Below are positions 1-4,573 of a stretch of 7,894 nt of DNA, one piece after another. Position numbers and translations under genes: made by a program. Each line of letters begins with the position of its first letter. The first letter of the stretch is position 1. The stretch is from the NCBI GenBank assembly GCA_019322385.1, contig JAHWIS010000163.1, positions 1 through 7,894 on the forward strand. The letters are read 5' to 3'. Below the pieces are notes generated by a model, which made no database searches, was not told the DNA's origin, and saw only the letters and a list, made by a program, of their open reading frames with translations. This DNA comes from Candidatus Woesearchaeota archaeon. Lineage in GTDB: Archaea > Nanobdellota > Nanobdellia > Woesearchaeales > UBA11576.

Positions 1-293
1 CCGTACTCCAGCTCATACTCATGCATCTCTGTCTTGCTCGGCAGCTTGCCTGCTTTCCGTATCGGAACAAAACCTTTTCCAAGCTGGTGCGCTACTGCTC
101 CGCCGAGGATGAATCCCCTTGCTTCCAATCCCACTATTACGTCAATATTAACTCCTGTGTATCGCTGAACAAACTCATCAACAACCTTGCGGAAGCCCTG
201 AGCATCCTTGAGCAATGTTGTTATGTCGCGGAACATGATCCCCTGCTTAGGGAAGTGAGGTATTGTCCTTATCCTTGATTTTATTGATTCCAT
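1..293 (-). CDS. apt: Adenine phosphoribosyltransferase (N-terminal part, cut by window edge)
   Basis: The enzyme joins adenine to PRPP, giving AMP and pyrophosphate, in cytoplasmic purine salvage. The visible 97 residues carry APRT hallmarks: the N-terminal IRTIPHFPKQGIMFRDIT segment (residues 8-25) with the family's P-F-P-x-x-G-I-x-F-x-D-I pattern, then VIVGLEARGFILGG (52-65), then the VPIRKAGKLP stretch (76-85) that precedes the flexible catalytic loop. The PRPP-binding loop (DDxxATGGT type) lies beyond the left edge, so its integrity cannot be judged. The start is ATG at 293-291. It lies 4 nt after the stop of the phosphorylase gene, and its Shine-Dalgarno AAGGTGA overlaps that gene's TGA, suggesting translational coupling. 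Upstream mtnP releases adenine, which this enzyme captures. The family call is near certain. Confidence 0.95.
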   Translation of the reverse strand, partial: MESIKSRIRTIPHFPKQGIMFRDITTLLKDAQGFRKVVDEFVQRYTGVNIDVIVGLEARGFILGGAVAHQLGKGFVPIRKAGKLPSKTEMHEYELEY

Positions 294-297
294 ATTG

Positions 298-1047
298 TCA
301 CCTTACCTTAACAATAGCAGCAGTCAGCAGCCTTGTCACTTTCTCGACATTCTGCTTGAAGACCTTGAGGACCTCTTCCCAGGTCACTGGCTCTTCACCC
401 TCACGCCAGCAGTCATAGTCAGTCGACATTGCGACAGCTGCATAAGGTATCTTTGCTTCGTTGGCCAGGATTGCCTCTGGCGCTATTGACATATTGATTA
501 TATCTGCACCCCAAGCCCTAAACATGTGCGACTCTGCTTTTGTCGAGAATCTTGGTCCTTCTATTGTCACTACAGTTCCTTTGGGATGATGCTTTAGACC
601 CAGCTCTTTGCATGATTCGTTTAGGATATTCCTGAGTTTTCCGTCAAACGGTTCTGCCATAGGGCAGTGCTCAGGCTTGTGAGGCTCGAACTTGTCATAG
701 AAGCTCAGCTTGCGCAGCCTTGTGAAGTCAATGAACTGGTCAATCACTACAAAGTCTCCTCTTCCTATCTCTTCCTTTAGGCTGCCGACAGCAGTTGTCG
801 CGATTATATGTGTGCAGCCCTGCTGCTTGAGTGCGTCTATGTTTGCACGGAAATTGACATGGGTCGGAGGTATTGTATGCTCCCTGCCATGCCTTGCGAT
901 AAGGACAACATCAACACCAGATACAGTGCCTGTCTTGAGCAGAGAGCTCGGCTCGCCATACTTGGTAGTTGCGGTGATGTCTTTAGCGTCCTTAAGAATA
1001 TCAGGATTATCCAGACCAGAACCGCCTATAATGCCTATCTTGACCAA
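298..1047 (-). CDS. mtnP: S-methyl-5'-thioadenosine phosphorylase, TTG start
   Basis: This enzyme phosphorolyses 5'-methylthioadenosine, a by-product of polyamine synthesis, to adenine and 5-methylthioribose-1-phosphate in the cytoplasm. The 249-aa protein has the usual length and motifs of the PNP/MTAP class: GIIGGSGLDNP (5-15, phosphate loop), RHGREHTIPPTHVNFRANI (52-70), TTAVGSL (84-90), TIEGPRFSTKAES (161-173) and STDYDCW (208-214). The two Asp residues of TDYDCW favour 6-aminopurine (MTAP) over guanosine/inosine (PNP) specificity. The MSIAPE segment (186-191) has Ser where many relatives have Thr. I chose TTG at 1047-1045 because the homologous core begins at VKIGIIGG and a GGTGAT Shine-Dalgarno (1055-1050) precedes it. 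An in-frame ATG at 1167 would add 40 residues that look unlike the family and would overlap the divergent gene. apt follows 4 nt later. Purine nucleoside phosphorylase is the alternative. Confidence 0.92.
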   Translation of the reverse strand: MVKIGIIGGSGLDNPDILKDAKDITATTKYGEPSSLLKTGTVSGVDVVLIARHGREHTIPPTHVNFRANIDALKQQGCTHIIATTAVGSLKEEIGRGDFVVIDQFIDFTRLRKLSFYDKFEPHKPEHCPMAEPFDGKLRNILNESCKELGLKHHPKGTVVTIEGPRFSTKAESHMFRAWGADIINMSIAPEAILANEAKIPYAAVAMSTDYDCWREGEEPVTWEEVLKVFKQNVEKVTRLLTAAIVKVR

Positions 1048-1108
1048 TGTATCACCCCAGGCATCTGGGTATGGGATTCCTTTAAAAAATTTGTGCTCTT
1101 TCACAAAA

Positions 1109-1117
1109 TTTATATAT
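1109..1117 (+). promoter_or_regulatory. TATA box for the 1142 gene, in the 94-bp divergent promoter region 1048-1141
   Basis: TTTATATAT matches the archaeal TATA consensus. Its centre lies about 29 nt before the ATG at 1142, so transcription should begin at or just before the start codon, giving a leaderless or nearly leaderless mRNA; no Shine-Dalgarno is seen before that ATG. Read on the minus strand the same bases give ATATATAAA, which would put an mtnP transcript start near 1085 and leave room for a leader with the GGTGAT site. A second AT-rich minus-strand element (TTTTTTAAAGG, about 1090-1080) could instead serve mtnP. Positions are pattern-based only. Confidence 0.6.
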
Positions 1118-1141
1118 CCAGAAACACTAAAAATCTGAGCA

Positions 1142-1858
1142 ATGACTAACGGGAACATAGAGATCAACCACCCTTATATTCTTGATGCTATAAGGTATCA
1201 TCGCTTCGGAGCCCTAGTCGAAGTCACGAACGGCATGTTCAATATCGCAAAACGGCAGGAGAAGAAGAAGCTGGTGAGGGATGGAAGAAAGCTGCTCAAG
1301 AAGGCTGTAGGAGACTCTGCGCAGGTAGTAGGCGGACTTGCCTACATAAAGAGCAGGGTTCCTGGGATAAAAGAGCTGGACTTCTCGATAAAGATAGCAG
1401 ACTACAGCCCGGTGGTGCTTGACGGCATTGTGGCAAAGCTTTTAGAGACAGACATGGTCAGCGCCAAGGACAAGCAGTTCCTTGAGAGACTGGTGACACT
1501 CGCTGAAAATAGCAGGCATCTCTCTTTGAGGTCTCTGCTCAACCCTACAAGAAGGACATACAAGCGGCTGAGGAAAGACATGCGGCACACATACAACGAC
1601 GATGTGTGCAAGGTCAAGGGAGCATTGCTCGAGCTCTACGTGGCACATCTGTTCAGCAAGGAGATCAATTATGACTCTTTCATCGTCATAGGAACGACAC
1701 TGAGGGACCGCAAGGTCAGGCCAGACAGGACATTGCACACAGACCTGATAATCGCAGCACCGAAAAGCGGGTTCAGGCAGGCCCTTGAGAAGATGGTTGA
1801 ACGGTATGCACCTCGCAAGACACAGAGGATAAGGGTAAAATACCAGAAAGAGTTCTGA
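1142..1858 (+). CDS. Hypothetical basic protein, 238 aa
   Basis: I do not recognise this protein. It is rich in Lys and Arg, has no signal peptide or membrane segment, and looks mostly helical. A basic, helix-prone N-terminal half (residues 38-56 KRQEKKKLVRDGRKLLKKA) and a very basic middle (135-149, PTRRTYKRLRKDMRH) suggest a nucleic-acid-associated or ribosome-associated role; that is inference. The C-terminal part has a helix KGALLELYVAHLF (159-171) with Gly160 and Glu164, followed by strand-like FIVIGTT (180-186) and HTDLIIAAP (199-207) with Asp201. This order loosely recalls the PD-(D/E)xK nuclease core, but no E-x-K strand follows, so I do not call it a nuclease. The gene is divergent from mtnP and convergent with zpr1, with 6 nt between the stops. 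The start rests on the ATG 29 nt downstream of the TATA centre. It is a single-gene unit. Confidence 0.85.
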   Translation: MTNGNIEINHPYILDAIRYHRFGALVEVTNGMFNIAKRQEKKKLVRDGRKLLKKAVGDSAQVVGGLAYIKSRVPGIKELDFSIKIADYSPVVLDGIVAKLLETDMVSAKDKQFLERLVTLAENSRHLSLRSLLNPTRRTYKRLRKDMRHTYNDDVCKVKGALLELYVAHLFSKEINYDSFIVIGTTLRDRKVRPDRTLHTDLIIAAPKSGFRQALEKMVERYAPRKTQRIRVKYQKEF

Positions 1859-1864
1859 ATTGTT

Positions 1865-2389
1865 TTACGAAAGCTTTGACTTGACTGCTTTCTCACTCAC
1901 TATTGCAGAATTGCCTGTCCTGTCCTCGATGATGAGCTTGACTGACTCCTGGCCCCACATCACCTTGCTTATCTTCTTCAGCATGTTCTTGGCCTTCTTC
2001 TTCAGTGCGGGATCCTCTTCCTCGTCCCTGATGCGCTCGACCTGGTCCTTGATCCTCTGCAAGATGCCTTCCACATTCGTGACAAAACCACTTGCCGACG
2101 GTCCAGGCTCGATGCTGCCTATCCTAGGGATCTTTATCAGACCTTCAGAGGAACGCACGACGCGTATCTTCATGTCATCCTCACAAGTTATATCCAATGA
2201 GAATTTTGCAGGCGGCTTCTGCTCAGCGCATTCCACATCAGACTTATGATACTTACAGTTAGAGCAGGACATGCCGAACAAGAAGACCTTGCCGAAGTAA
2301 GGTATCTCTATCTCTTCCTCAGACAATCTCAAATTAGGGGTGTGGCAAAAAGGACAAACCTCCCCTTCCATCTTAGCAGGTTCTCCCAT
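1865..2389 (-). CDS. ZPR1-type zinc-finger protein
   Basis: This is a single-domain archaeal member of the ZPR1 family. Eukaryotic ZPR1 binds and helps fold eEF1A; an equivalent job for aEF1A here is inference from that homology. The 174-aa protein starts with a four-cysteine finger: CPFC (12-15) and CSNC (42-45) separated by the family's EEEIEIPYFGKVFLFGMSC stretch (24-42). After the finger comes the beta-rich ZPR1 domain, with TCEDDMKIRVVRSSEGLIKIPRIG (68-91) and EPGPSASGFVTNVEGIL (94-110), both strongly typical of the family, then a charged helix (110-145). The length fits archaeal ZPR1, which has one finger-domain unit where the eukaryotic protein has two. I chose ATG at 2389-2387; a TTG at 2398 would add only three residues. 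The ATG sits about 26-27 nt from the TATA centre, so the mRNA is probably leaderless. Recognition is firm, molecular role less so. Confidence 0.92.
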   Translation of the reverse strand: MGEPAKMEGEVCPFCHTPNLRLSEEEIEIPYFGKVFLFGMSCSNCKYHKSDVECAEQKPPAKFSLDITCEDDMKIRVVRSSEGLIKIPRIGSIEPGPSASGFVTNVEGILQRIKDQVERIRDEEEDPALKKKAKNMLKKISKVMWGQESVKLIIEDRTGNSAIVSEKAVKSKLS

Positions 2390-2410
2390 GCAGAACAAAG
2401 ATACGAGAAA

Positions 2411-2421
2411 AATTTAAAAAC
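2411..2421 (-). promoter_or_regulatory. TATA-like element for zpr1
   Basis: On the minus strand the bases read GTTTTTAAATT, preceded by an A/G-rich BRE-like AAAAG. The centre lies about 27 nt before the ATG at 2389, predicting a leaderless zpr1 mRNA. The element is nearly symmetric: on the plus strand it offers TTTAAAAA (2413-2420), which could place a start near 2443 and transcribe the hairpin array. Confidence 0.5.
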
Positions 2422-2464
2422 CTTTTGATTGACGGAGAAACAGCCAGTCCTCTTTGTAATATCA

Positions 2465-2489
2465 TAAAAACCGCTGAAAGCGGTTTTTA
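2465..2489. repeat. Hairpin 1: 11-bp perfect stem, GAA loop
   Basis: Left arm TAAAAACCGCT (2465-2475), loop GAA (2476-2478), right arm AGCGGTTTTTA (2479-2489). Every base of the two arms pairs. Because the outer stem is A/T and the inner stem GC-rich, either strand would give a GC stem followed by a T run, like a bidirectional intrinsic terminator. Confidence 0.9.
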
Positions 2490-2493
2490 GGAC

Positions 2494-2520
2494 CCTCAAA
2501 ATCACAAAGTGATTTTGGGG
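2494..2520. repeat. Hairpin 2: 12-bp stem with one T-G pair, AAA loop
   Basis: Left arm CCTCAAAATCAC (2494-2505), loop AAA (2506-2508), right arm GTGATTTTGGGG (2509-2520). The only non-Watson-Crick position is T2496 opposite G2518. A 4-nt spacer separates it from hairpin 1, and hairpin 3 begins directly afterwards. Confidence 0.9.
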
Positions 2521-2546
2521 TGCCAAAACGCATAGCGTTTTGAGCA
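2521..2546. repeat. Hairpin 3: CAAAACGC/GCGTTTTG stem, ATA loop, outer TGC/GCA clamp
   Basis: Core arms CAAAACGC (2524-2531) and GCGTTTTG (2535-2542) with loop ATA. An outer TGC (2521-2523) can pair with GCA (2544-2546) if A2543 is bulged out. Its last two bases are also the first two of hairpin 4's left arm. Confidence 0.88.
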
Positions 2547-2579
2547 TGCCAAAAAGTTCAGCAGAACTTTTTGTGCATG
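2545..2579. repeat. Hairpin 4: 15-bp stem with one bulge, AGCA loop
   Basis: Left arm CATGCCAAAAAGTTC (2545-2559), loop AGCA (2560-2563), right arm GAACTTTTTG (2564-2573), bulged T2574, then GCATG (2575-2579). It is the longest of the four. Its bulge sits at the same place as in hairpin 3, just outside the closing C-G pair of the A-run. Confidence 0.9.
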
Positions 2580-2593
2580 AAAAAGAATCAGTG

Positions 2594-2606
2594 AAAAACA
2601 AAAAAA
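2594..2606 (-). terminator. Poly-T terminator of sepF
   Basis: Immediately after the sepF TAA the minus strand reads T7, G, T5, the pyrimidine-rich signature of archaeal intrinsic termination. A further T5 run follows shortly (2584-2580). This makes the hairpin array just beyond it unlikely to be the main sepF terminator. Confidence 0.6.
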
Positions 2607-3032
2607 TTACAAGTCATCTGCTGGAGCATCGCCCATCTCGCTATGGGCCTCTGCCATCTCCCTGTATATCTTTGCGAAAGACGGAGTGAGTGCGATCCAA
2701 TCATCACCGAATCCTGCAATATCTCCTTCCACTGCCTCGCAGGTCTTCTTCAACTTGTTGATCGCTCGCTTCAGCTCAACCAGGTCCTTGTCCTTTAGCG
2801 GTCTGATGTTAACTAAGCTGATGGTGTATCCTTCCCTCAAAGCATCGAGAATCGGCTTTATATCGCTGAAGTCCTCAATCACAAAAGGTCTCACAGTTAT
2901 CTTCTGTCTTGCGGGCGGCGCAACACCTTCAGGAGGTATCTCAACATAACCTTCTTCCCCCTCACCAGGCAGGTCGAAATCATCAGAACCAGTAAATGTC
3001 CTTTTTATCTTGCCTAATAGCCTCTTTACCAT
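2607..3032 (-). CDS. sepF: SepF, FtsZ membrane anchor (cell division)
   Basis: In archaea that divide with FtsZ, SepF dimers anchor FtsZ filaments to the membrane at midcell. The 141-aa protein has the expected three parts. Residues 1-13 (MVKRLLGKIKRTF) form a basic amphipathic helix typical of the membrane-targeting sequence. An acidic, Gly/Pro-rich linker covers about 15-43. The SepF (DUF552) domain spans about 45-123, with VRPFVIEDFSDIKPILDALREG (47-68), then SLVNIRPL (72-79), and the signature EGDIAGFGDDWIALTPS (102-118). A short acidic tail follows. ATG at 3032-3030 has an ideal AGGAGG Shine-Dalgarno (3045-3040) seven nt upstream. No ftsZ lies in the window; the gene stands alone, divergent from the eL21 operon. 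The family call is firm; membrane anchoring is inferred from the N-terminal helix. Confidence 0.92.
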   Translation of the reverse strand: MVKRLLGKIKRTFTGSDDFDLPGEGEEGYVEIPPEGVAPPARQKITVRPFVIEDFSDIKPILDALREGYTISLVNIRPLKDKDLVELKRAINKLKKTCEAVEGDIAGFGDDWIALTPSFAKIYREMAEAHSEMGDAPADDL

Positions 3033-3115
3033 GGTCTTTCCTCCTGTTTTAGGTTAAAGATGAATGGTCAAACTACGATAAGACCCCATATATCATAGAA
3101 AGAGCCGTTATTAAA

Positions 3116-3124
3116 GTATTTAAA
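3116..3124 (-). promoter_or_regulatory. TATA box (with BRE-like GAAAGG) for sepF
   Basis: On the minus strand TTTAAATAC is directly preceded by GAAAGG, a good archaeal BRE/TATA pair. It predicts a start near 3094 and a leader of roughly 60 nt containing the AGGAGG ribosome-binding site. The same AAGG-TTTAAATA combination precedes the acyltransferase gene at 6376-6384. Confidence 0.65.
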
Positions 3125-3194
3125 CCTTTCGTTTTGTTGGTGATTTGTTAGTATTCTTGGATAGGGAATTTATAATGCATATTTAAGCAAAACA

Positions 3195-3203
3195 TTTTTA
3201 TAC
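3195..3203 (+). promoter_or_regulatory. TATA box for the eL21-rpoF-DUF655 operon
   Basis: TTTTTATAC within the divergent 3033-3262 region predicts a start near 3225 and a leader of about 38 nt carrying AAGGTG (3252-3257), five nt before the ATG of eL21. An 11-nt palindrome, CATTTGAAATG (3211-3221), lies between this box and the predicted start, where an operator could sit. A further AT-rich stretch (3166-3186) could hold a second, weaker promoter. Confidence 0.6.
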
Positions 3204-3262
3204 CACTGCACATTTGAAATGCACATAAAGTAGAGGTTTTAATTAGATTTTAAGGTGTAAAT

Positions 3263-3556
3263 ATGGTCCAAAGACAGGGTGGTTTCAGGAGACGAACAAG
3301 GCACAAGCTGCAGAAGAATGTCCGGCAGAAAGGCAAGATCAGCCAGAGGAAGTTCTTCCAGAAGCTTGCGGCAGGAGACAAGGTAAAGCTGACAGCAGAT
3401 CCAGCATACCAGAAAGGGATGTATTTCCCGCGGTATCATGGAAAGGTCGGCGTGGTCAAGGCAAAGAAAGGCAGCTGCTATGATGTAGCGATAAAAGACC
3501 AGAACAAGGAAAAGATACTGATCATACATCCAGTCCATCTCAAGAAGCTGGGCTGA
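3263..3556 (+). CDS. rpl21e: 50S ribosomal protein eL21 (L21e)
   Basis: This is a structural protein of the large ribosomal subunit, found in archaea and eukaryotes and absent from bacteria. The 97-aa length is normal. Family features run through it: a very basic N-terminus (residues 8-31, FRRRTRHKLQKNVRQK onwards), GDKVKLTADPAYQKGM (38-53), the conserved PRYHGKVGVVKAKKGSCYDVAIKD (56-79, an SH3-like barrel turn), and the closing ILIIHPVHLKKLG. The ATG at 3263 follows AAGGTG by five nt. It is the first gene of an operon with rpoF, which begins 25 nt after the stop. This order is widespread in archaea and is the best single indicator of the organism's domain in the window. Confidence 0.97.
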   Translation: MVQRQGGFRRRTRHKLQKNVRQKGKISQRKFFQKLAAGDKVKLTADPAYQKGMYFPRYHGKVGVVKAKKGSCYDVAIKDQNKEKILIIHPVHLKKLG

Positions 3557-3581
3557 AAATTTCCGCGTGTGGGGTGGAGAA

Positions 3582-3935
3582 ATGACAAATCCAGAAATAA
3601 TGACAGAATCTCCTATAACAATGGCAGAGCTGAAGGACGAGCTCAAGAAGATAAAGAAACGGGATGAAGAGCTCAACTTCAGGGCAGAAAAGACAGAAGA
3701 GTACCTTAACCAGTTCGAAGTGTTGAAAGAGAAGGAAGCGAAAGATCTCTTCAAGAAAATTGAAGGACTGGAAGTGCCCAGGCTAAGGGCAGAGCACATC
3801 GTGAAGCTAATCGACATACTGCCAACAGATCCAGAAGAGGTGAAGATGGTACTGCAAGGGTACACGATAACTGTCACTAAAGAGAACTTGAAAAGGATTG
3901 CAGATGCTATACAAGAATTCACCAAGAAAGAATAG
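3582..3935 (+). CDS. rpoF: DNA-directed RNA polymerase subunit F (Rpo4/Rpb4-like)
   Basis: RpoF pairs with RpoE (Rpo7) to form the stalk of archaeal RNA polymerase, which helps open promoters and binds nascent RNA. The 117-aa protein is of normal length. It has an N-terminal strand/helix PITMAELKDELKKIKKRDEEL, then a helical stretch with TEEYLNQFEVLKEKEAKDLFKKI, and the C-terminal HRDC-like signature LRAEHIVKLIDILPTDPEEVKMVL, in which I-V-K-L-I-D-I-L-P-x-D is the family hallmark. I chose ATG at 3582, five nt after GGTG (3573-3576); a GTG at 3567 would sit inside the ribosome-binding region. It lies between eL21 and DUF655 as in many archaea. Confidence 0.95.
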   Translation: MTNPEIMTESPITMAELKDELKKIKKRDEELNFRAEKTEEYLNQFEVLKEKEAKDLFKKIEGLEVPRLRAEHIVKLIDILPTDPEEVKMVLQGYTITVTKENLKRIADAIQEFTKKE

Positions 3936-3956
3936 ATCCACTATTGGAGAATGCAA

Positions 3957-4520
3957 ATGGAACAGATGCACAAAGAGAAGGAAGAAGAAGCTATCGTGCT
4001 CGACTTCCTGCCGAACGGGTATCCATTCGATCCCCGACCCAGCCATATCAAGACTCCAATAGTGCAAGCCATAGGAAAGAAACGATTCACACTTCTTGAA
4101 CTCTGCCCGAAAAAAGGCATATTTCTCCAACCGAATGAAGAGGTCTATATCGGTGAGGGTAAAAGAGAAAAGATACACCACATACTGGGCAGGCTTCAGT
4201 TCGACAAGCTGACAAACACAGGGCAGTCTACACTCGAGTTCATCCTGAAGGACATGGTCAAGTCGCACGAGAAAGAGTTCGTGCAGTTCTTCAACAAGGC
4301 GCAGCCGATCACAATCCGCATGCACCAGCTTGAGCTGCTGCCAGGTCTCGGTAAGAAGCACATGAACGCGATAATAGAGTCGCGCGATGAAAAACCTTTT
4401 GAATCATTTGAAGACCTGAAGCAACGCGTGAAGCTGATACCTGACCCTGAGAAGACAATAATCAGAAGGATAATGCTCGAACTTGAAGGCAAGGAGAAAC
4501 ATAGGATATTCACAGACTGA
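3957..4520 (+). CDS. DUF655 family protein, putative nucleic-acid-binding
   Basis: This conserved archaeal family of unknown function almost always sits beside rpl21e and rpoF, suggesting a role in ribosome biogenesis or transcription (inference from context). The 187-aa protein begins with a charged helix, then AIVLDFLPNGYPFDP (about 12-26), LELCPKKGIFL, NEEVYIGEGKREKIHHILGRL (an OB-like barrel region in the family), FILKDMVKSHEKEFVQFFNKAQPITIRMHQLELLPGLGKKHMNAIIESR, and ends with FESFEDLKQRVKLIPDPEKTIIRRIMLEL. LELLPGLGKK is a classic helix-hairpin-helix motif, which usually binds DNA or RNA backbone. I chose ATG 3957 because GGAG (3946-3949) is seven nt ahead; ATG 3951 would touch the ribosome-binding site. 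The gene follows rpoF by 21 nt. Confidence 0.93.
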   Translation: MEQMHKEKEEEAIVLDFLPNGYPFDPRPSHIKTPIVQAIGKKRFTLLELCPKKGIFLQPNEEVYIGEGKREKIHHILGRLQFDKLTNTGQSTLEFILKDMVKSHEKEFVQFFNKAQPITIRMHQLELLPGLGKKHMNAIIESRDEKPFESFEDLKQRVKLIPDPEKTIIRRIMLELEGKEKHRIFTD

Positions 4521-4521
4521 A

Positions 4522-4528
4522 TTTTTTT
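4522..4528 (+). terminator. Poly-T terminator after DUF655
   Basis: A T7 run starts one base after the DUF655 stop, as expected for archaeal intrinsic termination. It is followed by CTGC and then A7 (4533-4539), forming a T7/A7 inverted repeat that would also supply a T7 run to the opposite strand. Confidence 0.5.
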
Positions 4529-4573
4529 CTGCAAAAAAAGAGATGTTCCTGAACACTAAGTAGAGGAATGAAG

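Larger units (their letters stand above)
2465..2579. repeat. Tandem array of four hairpins (inverted repeats)
   Basis: Four strong inverted repeats stand back to back and fill this 115-nt stretch with almost no unpaired spacer. All have the same plan: an A4-A5 run near the outside of the left arm, a different 3-5 bp inner stem, a 3-4 nt loop, and the complementary inner stem ending in T4-T5. Inner stem sequences differ between units but each pairs almost perfectly with itself. The block lies downstream of the sepF poly-T terminator and upstream of the zpr1 promoter. No convincing protein is encoded: the one ORF over it (minus strand, 2601 downwards) reads through the hairpins and zpr1's 5' end and resembles nothing. 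Possible roles: bidirectional termination or insulation, a structured RNA, or a cruciform/protein-binding site. Function is unknown. Confidence 0.9.

Noticed and set aside
1048..1167. N-terminal extension of the phosphorylase from ATG 1167
   Set aside because: It overlaps the start and promoter of the divergent gene, and the added 40 residues do not resemble the family, whose conserved core starts at residue 41 of this version.
2465..2579. CRISPR-like array
   Set aside because: The units are palindromes without spacers; no sequence is repeated unchanged, and no cas gene is nearby.
2329..2601. 90-aa minus-strand ORF covering the hairpin block
   Set aside because: It passes through four perfect hairpins and overlaps the zpr1 promoter and 5' end in another frame; the composition is not protein-like and no ribosome-binding site fits.
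3239..3925. 228-aa minus-strand ORF opposite eL21 and rpoF
   Set aside because: It lies antisense to two firmly identified genes; its Ser/Phe-rich sequence is what reverse reading of Lys/Glu-rich genes gives.
3807..4361. 184-aa minus-strand ORF opposite rpoF and DUF655
   Set aside because: Antisense shadow rich in Leu and Phe, with no family resemblance, over two conserved genes.
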